From M269 sp964640795 (GTDB lineage: Bacteria; Pseudomonadota; Gammaproteobacteria; Enterobacterales; Alteromonadaceae): a stretch of 64,000 nucleotides of DNA. Location: positions 1-64,000 of the forward strand of contig CAZXIN010000012.1 of the NCBI GenBank assembly GCA_964640795.1. The letters run 5' to 3'. The notes below the pieces were generated by a model. It was not told the origin of the DNA and ran no database searches. It saw only the letters and a list, made by a program, of their open reading frames with translations. Made by a program: the position numbers and the translations under genes. Shown piece after piece: positions 1-7,760 of this stretch; the stretch's first letter is position 1, and each line of letters begins with the position of its first letter.

Positions 1-46
1 TTATCCATGACAAAAACCTGACGGTTGTGAACTTATCGTGATAAAT

Positions 47-61
47 GCAAATAAAATGCCA
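47..61 (-). promoter_or_regulatory. sigma-54 promoter, probably for flgF outside the window
   Basis: On the minus strand the bases read TGGCATTTTATTTGC. This fits the RpoN consensus TGGCAY-N5-TTGC, with GG and GC separated by exactly 10 bases. It lies downstream of the flgE terminator and points off the left edge, where flgF would normally follow. The link to flgF is inferred from the usual gene order. Confidence 0.6.
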
Positions 62-132
62 CTACGCTAAAAATAGAATTAAAAAATGAAAAAACAGGCT
101 GAGGTAATAAAAAATACCAAGCCAAAAATAGA

Positions 133-154
133 AAAGGCCACTTTTGTGGCCTTT
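133..154 (-). terminator. Rho-independent terminator after flgE
   Basis: A 9-bp perfect stem (AAAGGCCAC pairing with GTGGCCTTT) closes a four-base loop. On the minus strand it is followed by a T-rich stretch. It lies 26 bases after the flgE stop and ends the flgBCDE transcript before the next sigma-54 promoter. Confidence 0.75.
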
Positions 155-179
155 GACAGAAAAAATAGTTCTGAGAAAT

Positions 180-1574
180 TTATCGAATAGCAATAATTGT
201 CTGGTTCAACTGGTTATTGATTTCCAATGCTCGGGAGTTAGCCTGAAAATTACGTTGAGCAACAATCAGGTCAACCAATTCAGTGGTTAAGTCAACGTTC
301 GACTGCTCTAAGGCAGACGAGTTAATCGTACCGAAAGTCCCCGTTGTTGCTTCTCCTGCCAGAGCTTCACCAGAGAGAATACTTTCTTGCCACTGCGTAT
401 TAGATTGCTGTGTTAAGCCTTGTTCATTAGAAAACCTCACAAGAGCAACACGAACAATTGGATCGGAGGTACCGTTAGAAAAGGTTGCTCTAACTAAACC
501 ATCTGGACCAATATCAATACCCGTTAATTGACCAACAGGTAAACCATTTTGTTCTAACGATGTTACTTCAAAGTTTGATGCAAACTGTGTTGGTTCATCA
601 GGTGTCGCACTTCCAGGATCCAGATTAAAGTCAATGGTAATCTCTTGACTCGGATCAGAACCATTAAGCAAAATGCCTGGGCCTAACGGCTCCGTTTGGA
701 GAGTAAAGTTAGTTGATTGAAGACCATCCGCAGATTCAATACCAGTAAAATCACCACCAGAACTAAAAATCAAGCGGCCAGCCGACACTAACGAACCATC
801 TGCGGTGTTGCCAGCTAGGTTTGCTGCGCCAGTTATGGGTACAATGGGGTCACCAAGGCTATCTGCAATATTAACTAGCTGACCGTCAACCGAATTCACC
901 ACTAGCCATTCATTTGCACCAACCCCAGCAGCCGCATCATTGATAAAATAATAGGTTTGTATATGTGAATCTCCGAGTGTATCAAATACAGTCACAGATG
1001 TTGATGCTGTGAACGTCGCAGGATCCGTTGGATCAAACTGAGTTGCATCTAATGGCGGAGCGCCTGCCGGTAAGTTAAACCTTAAGTCAACCTCGGTTGT
1101 TGCTTGAGGTGAACCACTAGAATCAGGGATTTGAACTGGAACGGTCGTACTCAATGCAACTGACGATGATGATCCGTCTGGATTTACAGGAAACCCTAGC
1201 AAGTTGTCACCACTTGAATTAACAACAAAGTTATCTTCATCTAATCGGAACGTCCCCGCTCGAGTGAATGAAAAGTCATTTGATGTTTGATCCGGAACTG
1301 TTGCGAAAAAGCCACTCCCCGTTATTGCTAAGTCCAACGCGTTGTCGGTAAATTGCAAAGAACCTTGACTGAATTGCTGAGCCACTTCTTGAGTAAGAAC
1401 GCCATCACCAACCTGAGTGTTTCCCGCAGCCAATAAAGACGATGCAAACACATCACCAAATTCTGCTCGCGATTCTTTAAAGCCAACTGTATTCACATTG
1501 GCGATGTTATTGGACGTTACATCCAGATCGGTCTGCGCAGCGTTTAAACCACTTAATGCTACATTAAAGGACAT
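180..1574 (-). CDS. flgE: Flagellar hook protein FlgE
   Basis: FlgE polymerises into the curved hook that joins the rod to the filament. The 464-residue product has the N-terminal rod/hook signature (SGLNAAQTDLDVTSNNIANVNTVGF split across residues 8-32). It also has the C-terminal flagellar heptad region ending in VDLIVAQRNFQANSRALE and a near-terminal QTIIAIR. These termini form the coiled coil that packs in the axial structure; the middle is the variable surface domain. The length is in the usual FlgE range. It is the last gene of flgBCDE, 15 bases after flgD, and a terminator follows. The assignment is firm from both termini and the operon position. Confidence 0.96.
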   Translation of the reverse strand: MSFNVALSGLNAAQTDLDVTSNNIANVNTVGFKESRAEFGDVFASSLLAAGNTQVGDGVLTQEVAQQFSQGSLQFTDNALDLAITGSGFFATVPDQTSNDFSFTRAGTFRLDEDNFVVNSSGDNLLGFPVNPDGSSSSVALSTTVPVQIPDSSGSPQATTEVDLRFNLPAGAPPLDATQFDPTDPATFTASTSVTVFDTLGDSHIQTYYFINDAAAGVGANEWLVVNSVDGQLVNIADSLGDPIVPITGAANLAGNTADGSLVSAGRLIFSSGGDFTGIESADGLQSTNFTLQTEPLGPGILLNGSDPSQEITIDFNLDPGSATPDEPTQFASNFEVTSLEQNGLPVGQLTGIDIGPDGLVRATFSNGTSDPIVRVALVRFSNEQGLTQQSNTQWQESILSGEALAGEATTGTFGTINSSALEQSNVDLTTELVDLIVAQRNFQANSRALEINNQLNQTIIAIR

Positions 1575-1589
1575 TGTTTACTTCTCCTG

Positions 1590-2270
1590 TTAACCGCCAA
1601 TCTCTAAGACATCAGACAGACTAATGCTATCTTGGCCTTGGAGATTAAGAATTATACCCTGACTACTCGAAGCCAGATTTACACTATCTACATGTCTAAA
1701 GACTGCTGTTGGTAAGCTAAGAGGCTCGCCATTAACACTACCATTAGCAGCAACTCTATAATTGCCAGGCGGCACAACATTGCCGGCTGAATCAGTGCCA
1801 TCCCAATTGAATTCAATACTTCCACCTGCTTGTGTGCCAGCCCCTATTGTCCGAACAACCTGACCAACATCATTTTCAATGGTTATTTGTAAGTTCTGAA
1901 CCGTCTGGCTTGAGACAACAACACCACGCAATCCACCTCCTTCTTCAACATTTCCTTGGTCTCCAGCAACTAATACGTCACGACCAACCAAACTAGAAGC
2001 TTGCAGTGCTTGATTAGATGTCAAAGATGAAGCAAAAGACTCGAACTGCGCATTCAGTGACCCAATGCCATCAACGGTACTAAAACCAGTCACTTGCTGA
2101 ATCAAAGTGTCGTTATCAGCCGGATTTGATGGGTCTTGATTGGCAAGCTGTGTTGTTAGCAAAGCAAAAAAATCTGCTTGCGTGAGTGAACTTCGATCAC
2201 CTTCATCTACGGCAACACCTTGCTCCTGTACAAATAAATTCGAAGGTAAGAGAGTTTCTCGAACTTCCAT
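1590..2270 (-). CDS. flgD: Flagellar hook assembly cap protein FlgD
   Basis: FlgD sits at the tip of the growing hook, guides FlgE assembly and is later displaced. The 226-residue protein has the conserved N-terminal block (LTQADFFALLTTQLANQDP at about residues 30-48) used for export and hook length control. The Ig-like/tudor part follows (FNWDGTDSAGNVVPPGNYRV at about 153-172). It is third in flgBCDE, 14 bases after flgC and 15 before flgE, as expected for translation from one mRNA. Confidence 0.95.
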   Translation of the reverse strand: MEVRETLLPSNLFVQEQGVAVDEGDRSSLTQADFFALLTTQLANQDPSNPADNDTLIQQVTGFSTVDGIGSLNAQFESFASSLTSNQALQASSLVGRDVLVAGDQGNVEEGGGLRGVVVSSQTVQNLQITIENDVGQVVRTIGAGTQAGGSIEFNWDGTDSAGNVVPPGNYRVAANGSVNGEPLSLPTAVFRHVDSVNLASSSQGIILNLQGQDSISLSDVLEIGG

Positions 2271-2284
2271 ACTAATACTCCGAC

Positions 2285-2704
2285 CTAACGGCCTTGGCCA
2301 AGTTGTAGAACACGGCGGAAGATACGTTTGGTCGTATCCGCCACCTGTACATTCGTTTCATAGGATTTAGACGCAGAGCTCAAGTCTGCTATTGATTCAA
2401 CCACATTAATATTGGGTCTATAGATATAACCATTTTCATCAGCCGACGGATGCCCTGGACTATATTCAATCTGAAGCGGCTTTTCACTTTCGACTATACC
2501 AAGAACTTTTACTCCAACACCTGTTTGCCTAGCTGTTTGCGTCTCTAGGTCCGCGGCAAACACTGCATGTCGAGCACGATAGGTTTCATCCACACTGCTG
2601 CTGACGGTGTTCGCATTAGCGACGTTACTGGCAATAGTATTCAAGCGAATGTTTTCAGCGCTCATGCCTGTTGAAGCGATATCCAATACATTAAAAAGAC
2701 TCAT
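2285..2704 (-). CDS. flgC: Flagellar basal-body proximal rod protein FlgC
   Basis: FlgC is a proximal rod subunit. The 139-residue protein begins MSLFNVLDIASTGMSAE and carries the rod signature with NTIASNVANANT at about residues 22-33. It ends with a conserved C-terminal coiled-coil heptad segment (DLSSASKSYETNVQVADTTK). Its start codon overlaps the flgB stop by one base (TAATG), so the two are probably translationally coupled. Length and position are typical. Confidence 0.95.
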   Translation of the reverse strand: MSLFNVLDIASTGMSAENIRLNTIASNVANANTVSSSVDETYRARHAVFAADLETQTARQTGVGVKVLGIVESEKPLQIEYSPGHPSADENGYIYRPNINVVESIADLSSASKSYETNVQVADTTKRIFRRVLQLGQGR

Positions 2705-3108
2705 TATCCTTGCCCTCCTGCAATGGCTTTCTTCATACCTTTAAACTTTCCATCTAAAAATTGAACACTGGCTTGATAACGCAAGCCGTTATCCAAGAAA
2801 ACATTACGCTCTTTTTGGACATCAACAGTATTGCCATCTCCGGTGTCTGGTTGATCCGGTGTTCTAAATTGAATTTCATTATTGATACGAGTTGAACCCA
2901 CATCGAAGTGCTTCTCGTGGGTACGACTTAAACTAGAAGATTGCTTGTAGTTCGCACTTTGCATTGCTGCTTTAAAGTCGATGTCTTGTGCTTTATAGCC
3001 GGGAGTATTTGCGTTGGCCAAGTTACCCGCGATAACTTGCATACGATCCGTGCGGATCGCAACCGCTTTTGCATTGAATCCAACAAATTTATCGAGATTA
3101 ATAGCCAT
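2704..3108 (-). CDS. flgB: Flagellar basal-body rod protein FlgB
   Basis: FlgB is the first proximal rod subunit. The 134-residue protein has the N-terminal rod motif (RMQVIAGNLANANTPGYKA at about residues 22-40) and a C-terminal helical segment (RYQASVQFLDGKFKGMKKAI). It leads the flgBCDE operon. A strong sigma-54 promoter sits about 50 bases upstream, so the operon is probably a middle-class flagellar transcript under RpoN and an enhancer-binding protein. Confidence 0.95.
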   Translation of the reverse strand: MAINLDKFVGFNAKAVAIRTDRMQVIAGNLANANTPGYKAQDIDFKAAMQSANYKQSSSLSRTHEKHFDVGSTRINNEIQFRTPDQPDTGDGNTVDVQKERNVFLDNGLRYQASVQFLDGKFKGMKKAIAGGQG

Positions 3109-3156
3109 AATCTACTCCTACTGGCAACCTTGTTACTGTGCTTTGAGCATAACAAA

Positions 3157-3171
3157 GCAAAGCACATGCCA
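3157..3171 (-). promoter_or_regulatory. sigma-54 promoter of flgBCDE
   Basis: On the minus strand the bases read TGGCATGTGCTTTGC, an excellent RpoN site (TGGCAT, five bases, TTGC; GG and GC 10 apart). It lies in the gap between cheR and flgB and would start transcription about 35-40 bases before the flgB ATG. RpoN control of rod and hook genes is known in Vibrio and Shewanella; its use here is inferred. Confidence 0.8.
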
Positions 3172-3214
3172 ATAGAAGTTAGGGATTTTAAAAAAGAGAC
3201 AATTAAGTTATAAG

Positions 3215-4072
3215 CTATTGATTTTTAACGTAGTAAATCGCTCTCCCGGAGCGAGTAGTATTGAAATTATCAGATATACCAGACAAAGACTCCGAGGCGC
3301 CAAGGAACAAAATGCCGCTGCTTTGCAGGCAAGAGGCAATTTGTTGCAGGATTTGTTTTTTCCCATCAATGGAGAAGTAAATCAACACATTGCGACAGAA
3401 AACGAGATCAAACCTGCCAAGAGCAGCATAAGAGTCAAAAAGGTTCATTGGCCTAAAGGAAACCATCTTCATAACCTCTGACTTTAACTTTCTTCCACCT
3501 CTTGCGTTTTCTGAACCCACAGCAACAGGTTCAAAAAAGCGTTCCAAACGTTCTGTGGACAATCCTCTAGATAATGAGAGGTTGTCATAGGTGCCTGCCT
3601 GACAGTTATCTAACATATCTTGCGAGATATCTGTTCCCATTATCTGAATGCCATTTCGAAATGCGCCAGACTTTTCTGACTGATATTCCAATATAGACAT
3701 AGCAATAGAATATGGCTCTTGACCTGAAGAGCAAGCTGCACACCAAATCCTGATGGGTTTCTTCTTTTCATCAAGGGCGGGAAGTATTTCAGATTTTAGG
3801 ACATCGAACGGATGCGTATCACGAAACCAAAGTGTTTCATTCGTTGTCATTGCCTCAATTGTCGAATTAATGATGGCACGGTCACGAACCCTTGTGACTG
3901 TGCCAATAAGATCAGAGTAATCATCGAAGTCGAATTTTCGTAACAAAGGTAACAGGCGACTACGCACCAAATACTGCTTATTGTCACCTAATACGATGCC
4001 ACATTCATCAACCAGAAAATCCTTAAAAAGCGTATAATCGCTTTCAGATAACTCAGGGGACTTTATTGTCAT
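3215..4072 (-). CDS. cheR: Chemotaxis protein methyltransferase CheR
   Basis: CheR transfers methyl groups from S-adenosylmethionine to glutamates of chemoreceptors during adaptation. The 285-residue protein has the helical CheR N-domain and the TTNETLWFRD motif near residues 76-85. The SAM-binding loop IWCAACSSGQEPYS is at about 109-122, and FDLVFCRNVLIYF lies toward the C-terminus. It follows cheV by 12 bases and precedes flgB by about 100. The cheV-cheR-flgB order is common in Vibrio and Alteromonadales. Confidence 0.95.
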   Translation of the reverse strand: MTIKSPELSESDYTLFKDFLVDECGIVLGDNKQYLVRSRLLPLLRKFDFDDYSDLIGTVTRVRDRAIINSTIEAMTTNETLWFRDTHPFDVLKSEILPALDEKKKPIRIWCAACSSGQEPYSIAMSILEYQSEKSGAFRNGIQIMGTDISQDMLDNCQAGTYDNLSLSRGLSTERLERFFEPVAVGSENARGGRKLKSEVMKMVSFRPMNLFDSYAALGRFDLVFCRNVLIYFSIDGKKQILQQIASCLQSSGILFLGASESLSGISDNFNTTRSGRAIYYVKNQ

Positions 4073-4084
4073 CCTTTCGCCTTA

Positions 4085-5008
4085 TCAATCAACTCGAATA
4101 CACTTTTGTACCGCTGTAGCTAGTTCATCAGGATGGAATTTTGCAATGAAATCATCTGCCCCTACTTTTTTAACCATCGCCTGATTAAACACGCCACTTA
4201 GTGAGGTATGTAGTATGACTTTTAAATCAGCTAACTCTGGTGTATTCCGCAGCTCAGCGGTTAAGGTATAGCCATCCATTTCTGGCATTTCAATATCAGA
4301 GACTAAAACAGAAACTCTATCGGTCACATTCCCTGTTTCTTGTGCGATTTCGTTAAGACGGTCTAATGCTTCCTTACCATTCTTAGCCATTTCAATCTCG
4401 ACACCCAATGCCGTTAAGGCTTTTTTGACTTGATTACGCGCAACTGATGAATCGTCAACGATGAAAATAATTTTGTCTTGATTATTATCAACATCGAGGC
4501 TATCGAGTGTATCTTGACTCACGTCTGTATTAAGTGGAGAAATCTCGTTGAGGATTTTTTCAACGTCTAAAATCTCAATCAATTCTTTGTCGACTTCCGT
4601 CACAGCGGTCAAGTAACTTGCTCGGCCAGTGCCTTTAGGTGGAGGAAGAATAGAATCCCAGTTGATATTAATAATACGTTCCACAGAGCCTACTAAGAAG
4701 CCTTGTACCGAACGATTGTACTCCGCAATAACAATAAAGCACTTTGATAAGTCCTCTATTTTCTTACCGCCCGTCGCCATACTCAGATCAATGACCGATA
4801 TCGTCTGACCGCGAATATGAGCTACACCTCTAACATAAGAATTTAAGCGAGGCATAGAAGTCAAAGGTGGACATTGAAGTACTTCGCGTACTTTAAACAC
4901 ATTGATGCCAAAACGCTGGCGGCCAGCAAGCTTAAACAATAATAACTCTAATCTATTTTGACCGACCAACTGTGTACGTTGATTGACTGAATCAAGGATA
5001 CCTGCCAT
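4085..5008 (-). CDS. cheV: Chemotaxis coupling protein CheV (CheW-REC)
   Basis: CheV couples receptors to CheA through its CheW-like half and can be tuned by phosphorylation of its receiver half. In the 307-residue protein the CheW domain spans about 15-165 and the receiver domain about 178-305. The receiver has the acidic pair D185/D186, a likely phosphoacceptor D238 in SDIEMPEMDGY, and a conserved lysine in IAKFHPDEL near the end. It is the first gene of a short cheV-cheR unit, divergent from flgA. No clear sigma-54 or sigma-28 site was found for it. Confidence 0.95.
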   Translation of the reverse strand: MAGILDSVNQRTQLVGQNRLELLLFKLAGRQRFGINVFKVREVLQCPPLTSMPRLNSYVRGVAHIRGQTISVIDLSMATGGKKIEDLSKCFIVIAEYNRSVQGFLVGSVERIININWDSILPPPKGTGRASYLTAVTEVDKELIEILDVEKILNEISPLNTDVSQDTLDSLDVDNNQDKIIFIVDDSSVARNQVKKALTALGVEIEMAKNGKEALDRLNEIAQETGNVTDRVSVLVSDIEMPEMDGYTLTAELRNTPELADLKVILHTSLSGVFNQAMVKKVGADDFIAKFHPDELATAVQKCIRVD

Positions 5009-5032
5009 TTAACACCTCAGAAGTTTCAAACT

Positions 5033-5047
5033 AGGCACAAATCTTGC
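5033..5047 (+). promoter_or_regulatory. sigma-54 promoter upstream of flgA
   Basis: The bases AGGCACAAATCTTGC match the RpoN consensus at every conserved position except the first base, with the correct 10-base GG-to-GC spacing. The site points toward flgA and leaves an untranslated leader of about 110 bases. Function is inferred from sequence match and context. Confidence 0.65.
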
Positions 5048-5170
5048 CCTAATTCACTATCATTAATGAATTGTCTATTTTTTGACGCTTGCTTAGACAA
5101 CGCGATAAAGCATAAGCCTAAGCATAGACAAAAAAGCGTTATAAAGTGAACACTAAATATCGATTACACT

Positions 5171-5857
5171 ATGAGAATACTGCATTTTTTCACAATAAGT
5201 TTAGTTTTCGTACAGTTAACTGTATCGGCAGAGACTAATGACCCATTAAAACTACAGATCACAAGTGGTGCCGAAGATTATGTTCGCGCCAACATGCTAT
5301 CGCAGAATGATGGACTCGAAATAAAAGCCAATCCATTAGACGATCGTATACAAGTTCCTCAATGCAGTGAAACTTTTACCTATCGAGCGACGCCAGAATC
5401 TCTAAGCAAATCCAACGTAACGGTTCGAGCGACTTGTGAGGAATTAAATTGGTACGTCTATATGATGGTGCACGTCAGTGAAATGCAAGACATGGTCGTA
5501 GTAAATACCATTATGGCTCCTGGCACCTTGCTAACTGACGCTAATACTGAAGTCATACAAGTCGATAAAAAAACACTAAGAACAACAACCTATATAGCCA
5601 AAGAAGATGTCATCGGTGCTCGCATTAAAAGGCGCATCAGATCAGGACAACCGATAACACCTCGTATGCTATGTTATGTATGTAAAGGTGACAGCATTGT
5701 TATCAATGCATCGATAGGAGGACTAAGTATTAAAACTAACGGCATTGCGCAACAAGATGGCAACCTAGGAGATACTATTATGGTCAGAAACAGTCACTCT
5801 AAAAAGATCATTGATGCCAAAGTCACTAAATCGAGTGAAGTAAGTGTCGTCATCTAA
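5171..5857 (+). CDS. flgA: Flagellar P-ring assembly chaperone FlgA
   Basis: FlgA is a periplasmic chaperone that helps FlgI assemble the P ring. The 228-residue protein begins with a Sec signal peptide (hydrophobic residues about 5-18, cleavage near SAE). It contains the C-terminal SAF-type domain with ALTDANTEVIQVDKKTLR-like spacing and ends with the conserved GDTIMVRNSHSKKIIDAKV block. The short CYVCKGD element lies at about 167-173. It starts the flgAMN group and is divergent from cheV. No strong ribosome binding site precedes the ATG. Confidence 0.93.
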   Translation: MRILHFFTISLVFVQLTVSAETNDPLKLQITSGAEDYVRANMLSQNDGLEIKANPLDDRIQVPQCSETFTYRATPESLSKSNVTVRATCEELNWYVYMMVHVSEMQDMVVVNTIMAPGTLLTDANTEVIQVDKKTLRTTTYIAKEDVIGARIKRRIRSGQPITPRMLCYVCKGDSIVINASIGGLSIKTNGIAQQDGNLGDTIMVRNSHSKKIIDAKVTKSSEVSVVI

Positions 5858-5907
5858 GTAATATTAAGAAGCTGTCACTAGATAATGAAATAAACCTGAA
5901 ATTTTGC

Positions 5908-5934
5908 TAAAGTAATTAAATCAGAAGCCGATAA
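5908..5934 (+). promoter_or_regulatory. sigma-28 (FliA) promoter of flgMN
   Basis: TAAA at 5908-5911, a 15-base spacer and GCCGATAA at 5927-5934 match the FliA consensus exactly. The flgM ATG is 36 bases beyond the -10 box. It fits the known late-class promoter that raises FlgM once FliA becomes active. Confidence 0.88.
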
Positions 5935-5969
5935 GATTTCTGAGGTATTGTAAATATTGGAATAACGTA

Positions 5970-6311
5970 ATGGCTATTAACAATGTAAATAGTGGTAATA
6001 ATCCGAGGCCACAGGTTGACAATCAAAGAGTCAGCCAACAGCAGCAGCCTAGTCAGAATGCAGCTCAAGTGGAAGGTGATAGACGTACACAACTAGAGTC
6101 GCCTGCCAGACAAGATTCTGTATCGCTAACGCAATCAGCTCAGCAACTGTCTCAGGCACAGAGGCGTTCAACTGATGCTCCAGTTAACCAAGAAAGAGTT
6201 GAACGTATCCGTAGCGCCATTGAAAATGGCGAATATAGGATCGACCCTGATCGATTAGCTCAAAATATATCAAGAGTAGAGGCAGAACTATTTGGCCTCG
6301 ATAGACAGTAA
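5970..6311 (+). CDS. flgM: Anti-sigma-28 factor FlgM
   Basis: FlgM binds FliA and blocks late flagellar transcription until it is exported through the finished hook. The 113-residue, Gln-rich, low-hydrophobicity protein is probably unfolded in its N-terminal half. Its C-terminal half carries the FliA-binding helices (RVERIRSAIENGEYRIDPDRLAQ at about 77-99, the family signature). It overlaps flgN by one base and has its own perfect sigma-28 promoter. The N-terminus is longer and more Gln-rich than in enteric FlgM. Confidence 0.93.
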   Translation: MAINNVNSGNNPRPQVDNQRVSQQQQPSQNAAQVEGDRRTQLESPARQDSVSLTQSAQQLSQAQRRSTDAPVNQERVERIRSAIENGEYRIDPDRLAQNISRVEAELFGLDRQ

Positions 6312-6736
6312 TGACCGAGATAATTGATGCGTTAGAAGTTCAAGCGTCGTCACTTGGTCGTTTAAAACAACTCCTCGAAAACGAGTTACATCTTATCAGT
6401 ACAAGGGATGCAGAGACCCTTATCACCCTTGTTAGCGAAAAAGAAACACTTCTCAATCAAATACAAGAACAAGATACCAAAATCGAGCGTTTATATTTAA
6501 GTAACGAAGAATTCGCCTCGAATGCAGATGTTTCGGAACATATTGATAAAATTAAGGATATCGTCGCTGAATGCAGATATCTAACACAGATTAATGAGAA
6601 AGCTGTTGAACAAGGACAGTTACGCTTAGAGCATTTACGAAACCTTCTGACCGAAAGTAGAGCGAAAGAATCTCTAACTTACAATAAAAGCGGCCGCCCT
6701 ACAGGTAACAGTAAAGGTTCCAGTATTAGTGCTTAG
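6311..6736 (+). CDS. flgN: Flagellar export chaperone FlgN
   Basis: FlgN is the cytoplasmic chaperone for the hook-filament junction proteins FlgK and FlgL. The 141-residue protein is almost all helix: an early LLENELHLISTRDAETL segment, a coiled coil through about residue 105, and a polar tail rich in Ser, Gly and Lys. Direct overlap with the flgM stop (TAATG) supports coupled translation. Confidence 0.9.
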   Translation: MTEIIDALEVQASSLGRLKQLLENELHLISTRDAETLITLVSEKETLLNQIQEQDTKIERLYLSNEEFASNADVSEHIDKIKDIVAECRYLTQINEKAVEQGQLRLEHLRNLLTESRAKESLTYNKSGRPTGNSKGSSISA

Positions 6737-7068
6737 CCACTAATAGTACTAACTATTTCATCAGACGAATCAGTCAGACAATACACTTATATAACCCTGA
6801 CAGGGTTATTGCTTTCTTTTATACACTTCCGCACCAATATAAACCTATTTAACCTGACTTCTGGATAAGAAACGCTTGTAAGCAGCACTAGTTTAGTTCT
6901 TATCTGTGTTGAGCATGCTACCAATAGAGTCATGCCTTGATATGAACTAGACTAGCACGACTCATCCTTTACTTTGACTATTATGAGTGGTTTAGTTAAA
7001 TCTAACTTTTTGATATATATGGATAATACAAACTCATATCGACATTTCTTATCCATAGCTCAGGTTAT
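6737..7068 (+). other. Non-coding gap with inverted repeats between flgN and flgP
   Basis: No credible gene was found in these 332 bases between the converging ends of flgN and flgP. They contain a weak terminator at 6791-6809 and two inverted repeats: 8-bp arms at 6864-6871 and 6897-6904 (GATAAGAA/TTCTTATC), and 9-bp arms at 7018-7026 and 7049-7057 (TATGGATAA/TTATCCATA). The second lies just past the flgP stop and may end that transcript. Confidence 0.5.
6791..6809 (+). terminator. Weak terminator after flgMN
   Basis: A 7-bp stem (ATAACCC/GGGTTAT) with a five-base loop is followed by TGCTTTCTTTT. It lies 55 bases after the flgN stop. The T-run is interrupted, so efficiency is uncertain. Confidence 0.5.
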
Positions 7069-7533
7069 TTAGAAATAAGTCACCTTTTTGATTTTCTTCG
7101 GTCTGGCTGTCGAAAGATAAATGTCATAAACTTTCTTAAAGTCCAACTTCAACTCAGTGGCATAAGTATCTTCACCCACTGGATAACTTTTGACAATTTG
7201 AGCACCTCTTATCACTCCTTCAACAGATGCTTTTAATCTAGTATTCGTTAGTACCATGTTAGAAAGCTGCTGGTTACCGTCAATTTTTTGTCCAAAAACC
7301 TGTTCAGCAAGCTCTCGATAAGCATCCAACTTAGAAGCTTTTATTGCTTTCAAAGATTTTGCAGACATATTGTTGCCGGGTTGGGCGGCAATAGGTGCAT
7401 AACCGACAGCTGTTATCACGGGGTATTCATCTGGCTGAACGTGCTCCCACTCAACCTGTTTATTGATAAGTGATGAGCACCCTACGGTTGAAAATACAAG
7501 GAATGAAAAAGCTAACACTTTGAAATTTATCAT
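7069..7533 (-). CDS. flgP: Flagellar outer-membrane lipoprotein FlgP (LPP20 family)
   Basis: In Vibrio, FlgP is an outer-membrane lipoprotein needed for motility and for a basal-body disk. The reading frame is open from a GTG at 7587, but the ATG at 7533 gives a standard lipoprotein signal peptide with lipobox TVGC and Cys at residue 19, so it is preferred. The mature part has the LPP20 features (VITAVGYAPI, then KSLKAIKASKLDAYRELAEQVFG, and a VEGVIRGAQIV strand). It is divergent from flgT, as in Vibrio. A sigma-54-like site lies about 100 bases upstream. No flgO partner is in the window. Confidence 0.85.
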   Translation of the reverse strand: MINFKVLAFSFLVFSTVGCSSLINKQVEWEHVQPDEYPVITAVGYAPIAAQPGNNMSAKSLKAIKASKLDAYRELAEQVFGQKIDGNQQLSNMVLTNTRLKASVEGVIRGAQIVKSYPVGEDTYATELKLDFKKVYDIYLSTARPKKIKKVTYF

Positions 7534-7636
7534 TTTTATATCAAGCCTAAGTTGGAAATCTACATAATCAACGGATTTGCCCTTCACTTACATAAAAACG
7601 GATAATAGAAGCAACACATTCGTCAACAGAATCAAA

Positions 7637-7651
7637 GCAAGATATGGGCCT
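7637..7651 (-). promoter_or_regulatory. Possible sigma-54 promoter of flgP
   Basis: The minus strand reads AGGCCCATATCTTGC. GG and GC are 10 bases apart and TTGC is intact, but the -24 element has two mismatches (AGGCCC for TGGCAC). It would give a leader of about 90 bases to the preferred flgP ATG. Confidence 0.5.
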
Positions 7652-7760
7652 AAAAGTATTTTCAACACTATGCTTAAGTTCTTATCGTCAAATACAGAAT
7701 AGGTACAATAGTTGCTTGTACATTAACACAATCAGCATCTAACACTTTTCAAGGCAATTT

